Source of the DNA: Straminergon stramineum
Taxonomy: Eukaryota; Streptophyta; Bryopsida; Hypnales; Calliergonaceae
DNA length: 64,000 nt
Direction: 5' to 3'
NCBI GenBank assembly: GCA_963920665.1
Contig: OY987269.1
Span: 1,490,501 to 1,554,500 of the forward strand
The notes under the pieces were generated by a model. The model was given only the letters and a program-made list of their open reading frames with translations. It was not told the origin of the DNA and did not search any database. Of the stretch, positions 51,150 to 63,978 are shown in pieces (position 1 is the stretch's first letter; each line of letters starts with the position of its first letter). The translations under genes were made by a program, and so were the position numbers.

Positions 51150-52977
51150 GTAGAATCCAAACAATCATTGGACAGAGCATTGGTCAATTATTTTCTCTGA
51201 ATGGGGAAGACTCGAGTTGGATGATGCCCTGGCAAGGAGGAGCGTTCGACTGCAACAATTAAGGATTCCAAGTCAGCCAATGGGATCACTTTGACAAACA
51301 ATTGCATCCGGGTAAGGTGTGCCCACGCTGGATTTATAAGGAAACTAGGGTTTAGTGAATTGCCCTACTCTTGACCATTACTTTCAGCTTGTTTATGGAG
51401 ATATGCACAGAGTAGGGTTTAGGGTTTGGGTGGAGTTAGCATTGACATGTTGGCCATCCTCAGTACAGAGAAAATAAGAAAACAAGAAATTTGAAGATGG
51501 ATCAGAGGGCGAGAACAAAATGCTTCGATTGAGTGTGGAAGGTAATGGATTCCTTGTTTCATTAGGAATTTATTTTCACCTAGTAGAACGTTTGATCGAT
51601 ATTTAGGAAATATCAAGTTAATGTTGACTTAATGTTGAGCTTGCATATCTGTGGAGCTCTATTGACTAGGTATCCCCAGTACCTTCTGGTGAGTTTTGTT
51701 ATGTTTCAGGATCGCGCTGTGAAAGTTGGGAAGCTTGGCCGTTACTGGCGGATTACGGCATCTGCTAGAACACCTTTTGATCGTCTTTTAAGCCTCCTTT
51801 CCGAAAAGGTATCGGAACTTCTAAACAATGTTCATAAGATTTTACGTTGGAAGTATCTTGCTAACTAGATTAATTGATAATATGATGTTTCATCATGTTC
51901 TCGTATTCTCATCCCGCGGATTTATTATTTGGAAATTCCTTGTTGATGAATCAATGAGTGTGGATTCATGTGCCAGGCTTGTCATATGTTTCTGCTAAAT
52001 GCGTTGGACGAGGCGAGACATCTTGTTAAACACAGCATAACAGTAACAACCGGAGAAATTTTGGTGTAACTGCTTCTGGGTGGATGTTGGTTGTCGCACA
52101 ATTTTTTTCGTTTTCTGCTGGAAATTGTTTCAGAAATCACCATGGCCCTTTGTATCTTCTGATATTTTGTTATGACATCTCTATTATGACTCTTAATGAC
52201 ATTCTAGAATATCCTGCACCCTTGCCACTCTAATATCGCTTGTAGCGCACTTGTCACAAATGTCATGGGCAAGTTTAGAAAAGTGAATCTTAAGCAAGTT
52301 TATGGCTGGCGCTAGCTGTACGAAATCCGTTGCTCGCACTGTATAAATATTGATCCGATCGGAGTCATTTGGTCTAGATGAACCAGGATTCCGAGGTGTT
52401 TTTGTATCAGATTTAATGAATAATCATGACGCTGTGATTTTCTCTCTCTTTTTCCTTTCTCATGCTTTGATCGAGTCATTAGGGCACGCCTGAAAAGTGT
52501 ATTCTGGGCTTATCTAAGGATGTACTCTTCGCAGGATTTAATTTTTGAAAGATCCTTGTATACCGATGAGCTGCTCTGCATATTGCTCGACAAGACCCGC
52601 GCTATCGTGCGATGTCAGCTTTCCATCAAAGAGTGAACCTTCCAAGGTTGGTAAAAGTGACATTGCAATGAAGGAAGTACCCTAATAAACCGTGGCTGAT
52701 GCTAGGATCCTGAAAAATCTAGCTTCATGCTTGTGGCCCAAGGGTAAACCTAAGCTTCGTAGGAGAACTGCTCCTGCTTTGAGCCATCTTTGTTGCTTAC
52801 ACGTTATAGTTTTATCTTATACTTGAGTTTGGGACGTCTTTTGTGATCAAAAAATTTGATGGTTGTGATCATTGGAAGAAAACGAATTTGACCTATTTCA
52901 TGCAGGTGCTGAATGTGCGAGTCCTTTATGAGGGAGAACCCAAAATTGATCACTCACTCTTTGATGTTCAGTTATAA
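51150..52977 (+). CDS. Unidentified multi-exon gene (3' part)
   Basis: Three well-formed exons in phase 0 with good acceptors: 51710-51808 (DRAVKVGKLGRYWRITASAR.., 33 codons), 52535-52606 (DLIFERSLYTDELLCILLDK.., 24 codons, donor GTGCGA) and 52906-52977 (VLNVRVLYEGEPKIDHSLFD.. then TAA). Joined, they give a continuous, plausibly helical C-terminus ending FDVQL. An upstream frame at about 51199-51290 (EWGRLELDDALARRSVRLQQ) looks coding and coiled-coil-like but ends in a stop unless spliced. The 5' exons may begin near 50800. I do not recognise the family. Alternatively exon 2 could read on to a stop at 52627-52629. Confidence 0.4.
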
Positions 52978-55092
52978 AAACCGGGCTTGGAGGCTCAAAG
53001 TTGTTAAAAACTATGAGAAACTCGGAGGATACCAGTGCCCCAAATTTTGAATTGCTCATCTGGTGGCAATTGTATCACCCTGAAAAGCAGTTGCTCTCGA
53101 AGTAACAAGCCGGCAAGATGCAATGCATTGCACTGCACTGCACTTCGAGACATAAGTAGAATCGAGAGACTCCGACGAAGAGTATCCCCAACAGAGACAT
53201 CTTTGGCTATTCCATGGACAGTGAAAAATTGTCCATTGCAAGATCATCTGTTCTACAGACTGGATCTTTATCAAAGAATCCAAGTGTACCATGACTCCAA
53301 AATCATCAAACCCAGGATTGACGGCGCTGCGAATGTTAATCAAGCGCCAAAAATGGTACTCCGTACTAAAATTCAATTCACTCAATGACCCATATTTGTA
53401 AAGATGGAAGATGGAATGCTTATTTCATGGCATCAAAATGATATAATATTATATATGTTATGTATGTAATTGTCACATGCGTTTTGTAAATAAAAGAAAC
53501 AATTTTAGTTCAAAATAATTTTAAAAAAAAACAATGGGTTCTCCTACAAATTTATAATAGATTATAAATAGTGTCAAACTTGCCCTTGAACTATGGTAGT
53601 TACAAAAAGCAGAAAAATTATTAGGGTTAAAAAAAAAGCATATTATATGGCAATACATTTACTAGTCATTACATTATTCAAGAATGAGTTAAGAATTTCT
53701 TAAATCAGGCTTGTAGTTAAATTTATTCATTTGAATTGTGCAAAATCATTCATAGCTATTCCTACTTCTTTCTTTTCCTTAAATCGAAATTTCAAAATTT
53801 TCCAAAACAAAATTTTTCTAACCTTAACCCCTATGTGTTAGAGGGTTTGTTTTTTGGACGCTAAAAAGAACAGGATTTGTGGAATATCAAGTTCATCAAG
53901 TATCATAATCTCAAAAACTACATAGTGGATTCTCTTATAAATTGTAGATTCATACTCACCAATAAGTTGGCTTCAAATCTCAATCGTGAAACTTTTAGTA
54001 ACTGAGTAGTTCTCAAATTATTTTGGATTTCTAGATCCATCAAAAAAAATTCTTCATTTATGTTGTTCTCTCTATGACACTCAGGGATTAACCACAAAAT
54101 GTCCACAATCCTCTCCAAAATAGACAATTTGAGAAAAATCATTATACATAGCTATTTGGAAGAATATTTTGGAATTGGTATATGAATAAAAGTTGTAAAT
54201 TTTGAGTTTTAGATTCCATCCATAGGGTTAGATTTACCAATGTTTTCATTGATATTTTTTCATAAATTTGGAAAGGAAAATTTCAAATTCCTTGTAAATT
54301 TAATTGCAAGCAAAATATTATTATTTGTTCAGTAAAATTTGTTGGAATAGATTTGAAATGAGGTTCTCTTCGCATGGTGATTTTTGGAATTTTTATGTTT
54401 CTTCAAATCTATAACCTCATTTTTGCAAATCCAATTTTGAACTAGGGGCAATGCAATTTTGGCTTGGTCAATCACTTGAAATACTTGCACATTTGTAATT
54501 TTAGAAAACCCTGTCTTCTACTAACACCAAAACGAGTACCAAAATCCAACCATTGGATAGGACAACTTGATAAAGTATCTCTAAAAATTAGGATAATTTT
54601 CATCCCAATAGTAAGGAAGACGAAACTTAAAGTTCAATCTATTCATCATCTAGAAAATGGACGTTAGAGTGCTTAGGGTTTAAAAACCTATAGATTGATT
54701 TTTAGCTACCTAAACAAAATATTCTACTTTTTTCCTTTCCTTTCCTTTTGTTTCTTTTTAAATGGAACAATCAACTTAGCTCGGAATAATGGCATAGCGT
54801 AAATAATTTTGAATTTCAGGATATTTTTAACTTATTTCTAAACCTGCAAATTGTACTCCGTATTGCATCACCATCTAAGATCTACGTATATTATTAATTT
54901 CAAAGTCTAGGTAATCTCTAGATGATGCGAAACGACGATCCCATAATCGAGATCCCAGATTCCCAAATCCTCATTTGAAGACCTGGGCGCTGGACTCTTG
55001 GACAAAGGCAGACCCTAAACCCCTGTTGCAGTCCTCTTCGTTGCAGGGCAGGCGCGAGCTCGCCATTGCCGTCCCTTGTCCGCGACAGGGCC
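52978..55092. other. AT-rich intergenic DNA
   Basis: No gene recognised. A (CCTTT)n-like tract lies at about 54729-54750. A lone TTAACCCCTA tip lies at about 53824. Confidence 0.45.
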
Positions 55093-55102
55093 TTTAGGGT
55101 TT
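55012..55102 (+). promoter_or_regulatory. Telo-box motifs upstream of RLP24
   Basis: TTTAGGGTTT at 55093-55102 (perfect AAACCCTAAA inverse) and ACCCTAAACCC at 55012-55022 lie 90-180 bp before the RLP24 ATG. Telo-boxes are typical of plant ribosomal-protein and ribosome-biogenesis promoters. Confidence 0.6.
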
Positions 55103-55191
55103 TGTAGAGGTTTTAGACACCAGCATCATCATCGCCGCGTTTTGTTTGGCAAAGTCGTTGCTTTTCCGTCGCAGTTTAAAAGTGGGCAGCA

Positions 55192-56385
55192 ATGAGATTG
55201 GAGAAGTGCTGGTTCTGTTCTTCTACCGTATACCCCGGCCATGGCATCCAATTCGTCAGAAATGACGCTAAGGTCGAATTCTCGTGGAATACTTTTCCTG
55301 TGCCGTGTTGCTAGTTGAAATTGGAGGTTCGTGATTAATTTGTGTCGGTTTGTGGGTTCAGGACTCGGTCTGTTGTGTTCGATGGTAGTGAGGGGAGTAC
55401 GTTTGTTTGTGTGCAGGTATTTAGATTTTGTCGGTCGAAATGTCACAAGAACTTTAAGATGAAACGGAATCCTCGTAAGGTGAAGTGGACCAAGGCGTAT
55501 AGGAAACTTCATGGCAAGGAGCTCACGCAGGATGCCACGTTTGAGTTCGAGCGGAGACGGAATAGGCCTGAGAGGTACAACAGAGAAGTGGTGGAGCAGA
55601 CGCTCAAGGCCATGAAGAAGATCGAGGAAGTGAGGGTACAGCGCGAGTCCAAGTTCTGGGAGAGCAGGTGCGTAGCTTCCCAATCTTATGTCCTTTCTGT
55701 AATTGTTTTTCGATTATGCGTATTCTGGGAGACCTGATTGTGAAGGTTTATTGTTTTAACAATCCGACACAAGACTATTCGTAAACTTTTAGGGTTTTAT
55801 CCGAATGTCCACTTTAAGGTCAGGTTGCAACGTCAAACCTTTCGATCACTGCCTGTGGATGAGACTTAGGTCGTCTTGCGTATGCGAGTACACTGAATAC
55901 ATCATATACCATGGTCCACTGGAATTAAATGAGCTTATAGTAGTGTATATTTTTTCGAATTTATTGTGGTGCTTTACACAACCATGGGAAGCTACAAAGA
56001 AACTTGCAGCCTACTTGGACGTAATTGTCTCGAGCCACATCAATTCTTTACCACTGCAATTGAACACCCAGTGCATGGTTTTTATGTAGTGTAGTTTGTC
56101 AAGGAAAATTGTGTGTGTTGCAATTTTCATGTAGTTGAGCCCGACTTTATGTCTCGATTGTTTGTTATTGATCTCTTACTGGTTTACAATAAATATGTGA
56201 CTCACAGGATGAAGGGTAACAAGGCCAAGAGTAGGACTGAAGCAGCAAAGGAGCTGGAGCAGGGCATCCACTTGGTCAAGGCGCCAGGAGCCATGCAATC
56301 AGAACCAGGGCTTACACTTCCCAAGCTTGCTGAAAAGACAAAGGTCAAGGTTTCCACGTCTAGCAAAGTTGAGATGCAAGAATAG
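55192..56385 (+). CDS. RLP24: Ribosome biogenesis protein RLP24 (eL24-like)
   Basis: Three exons: 55192-55272, 55417-55667, 56208-56385; 169 aa. Exon 1 is too short to show as an ORF; it encodes [20 protein letters not shown] and continues to RNDAK. Zinc-binding CWFC (Cys6, Cys9) and CRSKC (Cys32, Cys36) are intact, followed by the eL24 core ([35 protein letters not shown]). The C-terminal extension with [17 protein letters not shown] marks RLP24 and not cytoplasmic eL24. RLP24 occupies the eL24 site on pre-60S particles in the nucleolus and is removed in the cytoplasm by an AAA ATPase (Drg1 in yeast). Confidence 0.95.
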
Positions 56386-57339
56386 AAGCCAGTATGTTTT
56401 GAGTTGGTATTCTTCTTCTCTCGTCAGGTTCAAACTCACAGCTCGTCAAAGAGTATAGAGAGGAATCAATGGATTAGACCCACTTGTTGAAGACGGAGAT
56501 TAGCCATTTAATTCTAAGTATACATCCTATTTATCATTTACGATTGTGGCAGCTGAGCTTAACGGGGACCTGCAAACCTTGTGCTAGCTTGACCTTCAAA
56601 ATTGGAAAAGGTCTTGTATTTGTAGATCAAAATTTCAATTACATGCACTGCACTTTTAATTCTACTTCGTGTGGACCACATTATTGGGAGCAATCTATAT
56701 TATTTGGAAGCTCCTTTGTTAACGTGGGGTACTTCAACTAAGAAACCCACATTATTTAACCTACTTCAGACACTATTTTTACGTATTAAGCGATAACAGT
56801 CCCTAACAAGTCTAAATTTGAACTGAAGGAATATGAACCCATATTTTAGAAATCCACATTCTTGAAATAAATGATTAATTTGATTGTTAGTCTGATCATT
56901 GTGGATTCTTTTCAAAGATTTTTGATAATCCACACAAAAAGTAACATAGGAATGTGTCGTATGCATTTTAAGTGCCACTTCACACTAAGCTAGGAATATC
57001 ATGAATAGAATAGCTCCCTTTAATGGCACAATAGGGTGTCTTAAAATGGACAATAGTTGGTTCTATTGTTGATTGAAAAAGATTTGATGTACTCACACTT
57101 GATTGGCTTGCACTTGATTAGTAGGAAGTTCCAAAGGTAGCCATTTTAGGTGAAGCTAAGAGACAAGAATGAGTTAAGATGAAAAATTCATATTTATATT
57201 GAATAAAATATTCATTTTTAAAGGTAAAGATCCTTTTTTAAAAATTTTGCATCATCCTTATCTTTGTATATTGAGTTCATTTCCGAACAATATCCCTACA
57301 AACTACATGCATAAATGTTTAAATTATCCATTTATGGTA
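56386..57339. other. 3' flank of RLP24 and AT-rich DNA
   Basis: Nothing else recognised. Confidence 0.4.
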
Positions 57340-57740
57340 GTTGGCTAGAGTATGAAGGTGAAGAAAATTTTAGAAATTGAATGGCTTAATCTAGAAAGAT
57401 GGATGATAGTTAATCAAATGGTATGAGTTTCGATTTTTGGTTTGGCCCTTGCACTATGGCCAAACTTTGTTGAGAGTTTAAAGGAATGGATTGAAAATAG
57501 GCAATAAAGTATAGGAATTGGAGCCTTTGGCTAACCATAGTGTGAAGCCCCAAAGGCCAAGCCGAATGTCCCAAACCCTTGGCAATGGATTCCTAGGGCC
57601 TCTCAATTTAGATGGCTATAGTGTGAAGCTTCCAAAGACCAAGCCCAAAGTTTGAATTCATACCATTTGTTTGGCTACTATCCATCTTATAACATTAATC
57701 CATTCAATTTCTAAAATTTTCCTCTCACCTTCTCTAATCA
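57340..57740. repeat. Long fold-back repeat
   Basis: Arms about 57364-57412 and 57655-57722 are inverse copies (GAAAATTTTAGAAATTGAAT, AAGATGGAT, AAATGGTATGA), with weaker pairing outward. Inside is a second direct-repeat motif (AGTGTGAAGC, AAAG.CCAAGCC) at about 57539 and 57620. Confidence 0.6.
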
Positions 57741-60404
57741 TGGATTTTAGAAAGGAACGCATTTTTATTTCCTATTGGTATTCATGGTCATAAGGTATGA
57801 CATTGTAGGTATTTTGGAATTGAAAAAACATTGGCATAACAACCATTCTAGTATGAAGCCTCACTTGTATGCCAATTCCTACAAGTAAAAGATTAAAAAA
57901 ATGCCAAAGTAGTCATAAAATAGCCTTGGTAAAACAATCACAGTACATGCTTTCATCAACAAACAAGAACTATGAAGGGTATAAATGGAAGAGGAATTTG
58001 GCATTGGTTGTCAAACGAAAGTAGTAGAAGGTGGGTGTGTCCATTGAATGCAAAAGCTCTCCATTGTGATGGTAGACATTTAGGTTTCAAATGCTAATGG
58101 CAACCTTGGATTTGCATTTACAATAGAGGAGCATTTAGGCATTTAGGTGAGAGAAAAGGGTTTGAAATATTGCGTGAGAAATTGGAGCAAAAAAAATCTC
58201 TACTTATGAAAAAAATGAGAGTACCAACACACAAGGAAGAATTGCAAAAAACTAAGAGCAACTCTTACCAAGACATACAAGAGAGGAAGAAAGGAGTCTC
58301 CTACTTTCTACCTTGCACAAAAAAGACCCTCCAATCTAATGGCTTAGATCTTGTCAGTTTATTTATTTATGAAAAAAATTCAATGGACTCTCGAACATAG
58401 TTTGGATTCCCATTCCTATTTGACCTAAATTGCCTTCAAGAGTACCCTACCTTAGTCAATACAAGTATTTTAGAAGGATATGGTCTTTAGACTTGGCCTT
58501 TCTAGTATAAAGGGTTGAGAGGTCAAATTCTTTATTTTTTTGCAATCAGATTGGCAAAAATCAATGTCCCCTTGACTTTTGGCCATAATGTGAAGCGTAT
58601 GTAAGAAAGCAACTATATACAATTGTCCATCCCTGTCATTTCCATCTAGCTTCCTATCTTCACCTCTCATATAATTATGGGAAGAATTGGATGGGCTATT
58701 TATATTCCTATGTGGTCATCTACTAAGACTAAATAAAATTGGTGGTTCTCTCAATTTCAATAGAGTTTCAAGGAATAAGCTAAAAAATGAGAGACAAGCA
58801 CTATTGATGTCCTTTTTGTTTTAAAAATAATGAAGGTTAGCCATCAAGTAGGAAGACCTAGCTTGCCCCTCAATCTTGAAAAACATCACATTTTTTAGAA
58901 GACATATCATCTCTATGTTGGGTTGGGAAATACAAGTGAACATGTGCATCATTCTATCCCTAAATTGCGGGTTGGTAGGTGTAGAGAAATAAGTTCTAAT
59001 GCTCCTAAAAATCTTTCCATTAATACATTCCATTAATGAATTGCAAAGATATCGATCCACATGACATATTAAAATAAACCAATATAGAACAAACATAAGA
59101 ATTGGTTTAATTTTTATGCATTGTTGAAATTTTCAATTTTCTTTTCCACATAAAGACAAATATGAGAAATGCGGAGAGCAAGTGATTTTTTTTCCACAAA
59201 GTATGAGTTTGTTACGAATTTTTGAAGTGTATTATCAAATTGGCCTAAGAGAATCTAGGCTACCCAAAACCAACAAAAAGTGTATCCACAATGGTCATCT
59301 TATTCATGTAAACCAATTACCATATTCCCTAATAAGTCTACAACATGAAGGACTAAAAAAGTCACTTCTTGTGATGATTTTACACTCAAAAAGTAGAATT
59401 TCCTCTTGCAATCACTAGTCAATCTATCACCATCATCCAAGACATTGATTGTGGCCACTAACTCATCTTGAAGTAGTCCAAATCTCATTTAATGAATTTT
59501 TTTGTCTTAGGCTAATGCAAGACTTTAATGGATCATTCCCTATTTGTCTATGATGGATCTTTTGTTTATGATGGGTTGGTTTACCTTATATAACAAGTTA
59601 GGTTTGTAGACTTATTTTCCATGTATTAGAGTTAATCACAAAGTGAGAAGAAACTAAGATTTCTTCCCCTTTGAATAAATAAAAAAATACAAAACTTAAG
59701 ATCAAACTCCTTTTGGGTTTCAAAATAGAGCTCTTTTCTATTTCATCCCTACTTTTGCTTCCACCAATGTAAACTCAAGAGCATGCAACATGTGGGACTA
59801 TGGATCGTAACTCAAAACAATAACCATAAGTTTAGGGTTATCGTTATTATAAAATAAGTCAAGATGAAGTAGTGGACTACAATGTATTTATTGTTGGGGA
59901 ACATATCTTAACTTCTTGGGGATTAGATCCATTGCCAAATGGTCAAACATCATGTTTGAGCTTAATACATGTAACCCATTAGATTGTGCTCAAATATCAA
60001 TCCTATATTTTTATTACTTGAAACTAGGAATTGTATATCATTGTGGGAAATTTCAATTTGTTTCATGAAAAATTATAATTGCTATAATTTTTGTTGCAAA
60101 AATTGAAAATAAATAAGTAAAAATAGAAAAAACAATTCAAGTTATTAGAATTTTTTGAAGAGATACAATTAGTTATGGAGATTAATGTGAGGATTTTTCA
60201 ATTGGTTAATTTATTCTCTTACACCCAGAGCAACCACAACAAAGACCTTGAATTCAACTTTGGTTGTAAAACCAAATTTGTCTATTATTTAATTGATATA
60301 TAAAATTTTGAGATCCTTTGCTAATGGAAAAAATTAATTTATACGTATGCTTTATTCTGCAAAAATTATGACGGAAAAAATCAATTTATTGTGATTTTCT
60401 TAAG
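57741..60404. other. AT-rich intergenic DNA
   Basis: Only short frames, none with a recognisable domain. Confidence 0.5.
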
Positions 60405-60979
60405 TTAACCCCTAAAGGACCAAGTGTTCATTTAGGGTATACAAAAAATCTCAAGTAGGCTCCTACGAAGTCATTTTTAGTCGGATGTTCATGAAATTTG
60501 GACATGATGTGTAACTATGTATCTCCTTTTTGAAAATCTATTTTTTTTTCGATTGGGTGTTTGGATCAAAAGTTATGATGCCCTGAACTTTGTAGGCAGC
60601 TCAAGCAGCATGTGCAAAACTCTTCCTATGATTTTGAAATTTGGCGAGTGTATAGCTTACATGATCCAAGATGAAAGTGTAAGAAAATAACCCTATTGAG
60701 TATAAGAATCTCATTCTACAAGGAGTTAAAGTTTGTAAGCCACGTCAGGCAAGGTTAAAAAAAAACTTTTTCACTTGACTTCAAACGTTATAATCTTTCA
60801 ATCTGTGTGGTCAAAGTTTTTAAATTTTTTTCCAAATGTTCCCAAATAAGTCTAGATCAAATTTGTACGGTTGAATTTTGAAAAAAAAACTTTTTTTTTC
60901 ATTTTTTTCTTGCTGCCCTAAAAAGTGGCAATTTTTGACAATTTCTGCCCAAAATGTGCCTCGGTCCTTTAGGGGTTAA
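60405..60979. mobile_element. TTAA-bounded element, copy D (575 bp)
   Basis: Starts TTAACCCCTAAAGGACC and ends with the exact 17-bp inverse GGTCCTTTAGGGGTTAA. The interior partly aligns with copies A and C (AATCTTTCAATC..GTGG, TACGGTT). This is the best-preserved pair of ends, so it may be the youngest. Confidence 0.85.
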
Positions 60980-62484
60980 TGGTGGGAATAAAATTGCATC
61001 AATCATAATATGTATTAAAATAATCTGGAGTTTTTACCATAAATTAAGGTTAGAGGGAAAATATCAGTTTTATAATTTAAATTTAAAATTCCTTTTAAAA
61101 CATGAGTGAAAAACACAATGTACTATGTTACTTGGATTCTAACACATGGAGCTTGCAATTGCAATAATTCTTTCAATTTTTCAATTTTTTCTAAATTTCA
61201 AGATGAAGTAGAAAGATATCTTGTCAAGCTTCATTTTCTAAGCTTAAATCAAATACCGAAAATGGTTATATTAAAAGCTACAATGAAGGTTTACTAAGGT
61301 CCATTTTAGGGATGCATGGAGCTCTAGAGGGTAAACTTAGCTTGCAACTCTTGATGAAGTCCAACCTACTTTATGATTAACTATATTGAATTTGAAAACT
61401 ATGTAAAAAAATTTATATTTGAAAAATGCATTAGCAAGGAAGATAGAGTCCGATAGAGGGCTCATTTTTTTCCCACACTCCCAGACAATGAGGACATTGC
61501 CCAACATAAACTATTGCCAGGAAATTAGATTTCAATATCAAAATAGATTGAATTTGGATGAAATAGTGGTAATGTCCAATTATACAAACAAAAATACATA
61601 ATTGGGCATTATGACCTAATTGTGGGCTAGAACCCACCCTAGAAATGACTGAATAGTGGGTGCTTGACAAGAAAATATCCAAGCTCAATATACATACATG
61701 AAAGACAATTTCTTCTCGCAAATGGGCTCCATAATCAATTTTATTGCCACCACTTGAGAATTTTCTCAAGTATGTGGAGTAAGCAATGGGTGGATCTTTA
61801 CAATCCACTTTGAATTGGTGTATTGGTCCACAATTTAAACTTGTTGATTTGCAAGGACTTGTTCTAATAGAATTACTTTGAATGTTGGGTTAACTTTCTT
61901 TAGTAGTTTGTCCCATACAAAAGTATACCTTCTAATGGTGATTTTCCATTTACATCTTTACTAAAAGATTTTTGGACTAACAAATGAAAAAAAAAATCTG
62001 CACACACACAAAAATTGTTGGTCAAAGACCTTCTCCAACTTCAAAAGCTGCAATCTTTTAATTTATTGGTCTAGTTGATTTGGTTTTCTTAGATTGAGTT
62101 GGAAAATTGCCCTAAATACAAGACTGACTTCATTCACTTATTCAAAAATCATGACAAAATTGAAGATATTGGCTACTTTTCCATTGGGCATCTATGAGCT
62201 CTAAAATCTTCATTTTAGGCAATGAGCCACCTCATCCATTCCATTTTAATCCTAAAAATGATTGAACAAAATGTAGTAAAATCAAATAGGAAAATTAATA
62301 ATAAATAAGAATAATTCTTCTAAAACACTCTTTCCATTGATACCATAGAAAATTCATTAGCTTCTTTGTGAGTCTATTACAATCATCTTCAAAAACTCAT
62401 CACTCAATATTAGCTAAATAATTGTATGTTCAAAACATTTATCATCCACTAGGGAGATGGTTGAGCACTACACAAAATTACAGT
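60980..62484. other. AT-rich intergenic DNA
   Basis: No gene recognised. Confidence 0.5.
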
Positions 62485-62815
62485 GAAATTAGGTTCCCTT
62501 ACCCCAAGAAAGTTCCATTACGAGCCATCAAAGTCAATAAATACTTCTATAGGTACATTTATTTGTACACAAGGAGGTTCATGAGTCCCAATTACAACAA
62601 TCCCCAATTCAAATGTAAGGTACTCTTGTACAACAACAATAAATATTTATATAATATCAAATGCAAGAAATTAGTGTGGAGCAACCTCATTTCAGTATTT
62701 AGTGTAGAGCAAATAGATAAAAATTATCCCATGAGCGCTCATTCAGAAGGCAAAAAGATTATATTTCAATTTTCTTTTTATGAAATGATAGTGACTCCTC
62801 CCCAATATTTAACTA
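62485..62815 (+). repeat. Dispersed repeat, copy 2 (longest open frame)
   Basis: The frame is open across the repeat (part of 62422-62820) and aligns with the broken minus-strand frame at 3390-3050. Shared blocks: NKYFYRYIYLYT-like, SPNYNN, NKYLYNI, VWSNLISVFSV and PPQY. Confidence 0.6.
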
Positions 62816-62919
62816 ATTGATTTAAGCATACTGTTTTTTTTTCTTTCCATACTCTATTATGTAAAGTGAAGTATTTTTTTGTTGAAGCAAAGGACCATTT
62901 CCATTACTGATTTAGGCTT

Positions 62920-63180
62920 TCAACTACCGACCTGCTGCCAAGAAATGGAAGGTTCTCTGTCCTCCGTCCGATGTTGGAGACTCCGTCCGTCCGTCCGTCC
63001 GTAACTCCCTTCCTTCCGTCCTCAGCAGTCACCGACGAAATCTCCGTCCATTTCGGAAAAGGTGGGGGGTGGGTGACGAAGTCCCTGACGAAATCCCTGA
63101 CGGCATCCGAAGGGTCTGAAACTTCCGTCGTACTGAGGGAACGTCTGTCTGTCGATGCAAGCAATCTACAGTACTGAATG
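62920..63180. other. GC-rich tract with (GTCC)n and ACGAA(G/A)TCCCTG repeats
   Basis: CCGTCCGTCCGTCCGT at about 62985-63001 and tandem TGACGAA(G/A)TCCCTGACG at 63075-63100. The minus frame (63203-62904) is open but low-complexity. The 2570-2600 stretch has a similar GTCCGTCC motif. Confidence 0.5.
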
Positions 63181-63406
63181 GACTGAATCAATGGATGAGC
63201 CATTCCTCATCCGAATACTAGTAAGTAGAACTAGTAAGTTACCTTTAGTCGGTTAAAGCGTCAACTTGGGGTGGTATGGCCCTTCAGTTGCTTCTGGAGA
63301 AGTGCCACGTGTTGGCGCACGCGCAGCTGCTGCCCAAAGGATAATATTAATAATAAAAAGCTTATTAGCATCCCCCTTTGCCCCCGGTTGTGACTATACA
63401 GTAAAT

Positions 63407-63595
63407 AGTGAAATTAGGTTGCCCCACACTAAATAAATATTTAGTATTACATTACAAGAATGCACTGCTTATGAATTAGGTGTTGTTGTAATTGGAACTC
63501 ATGAACCATCATTTGTACAAATGGAAATATATGTAGAATTTTTTTTTGACTTTGGTGGCTTGAAAAGTACTTTTTTGGGGGTAAATCAATCTATG
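63407..63595 (-). repeat. Dispersed repeat, copy 3 (fragment)
   Basis: Aligns with 3155-3375 in the same orientation (GAAATTA.GTTGCCCCACA, ACAAGAATGCACT.CTT.TGAATTAGGT, GTACAAATGGAAATAT). Abuts the 383-bp MITE. Confidence 0.7.
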
Positions 63596-63978
63596 GTAGA
63601 ACCGCCCATCACCAGCCAGAACCCATGGTCAAGACATAGGCAATGGGAAATTCAATAGAGAGAGGACTGACAGATAATCATTAAATTTTCAGTTTCCAAC
63701 CATCTTGTAGCCATTACTGTAATGACAGATATGCTTTGATTTGAGAGCCCAATTAGTTTCTAGATGAGCAATGATGGAAGAATCTATATATTGGGGATGG
63801 GATCAGGCCAACTTTTGGCTTCTAAAATTCATAACAATTTTATTTTGAAGAAAAAAATTACGAAACTTTGGCAATGCCCATGATTTCTATCTGTCCACAG
63901 GGCTGTAAATTAAAATTGCCTTGAACAGCTCCGGAGCATGCACAGATTTCTTAAGTGGTTGGTCATGGGCGGTTCTAC
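63596..63978. mobile_element. 383-bp MITE, copy 2 (inverted)
   Basis: Inverse of 7365-7747, same length, ends GTAGAACCGCCCAT / ATGGGCGGTTCTAC. Confidence 0.88.
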
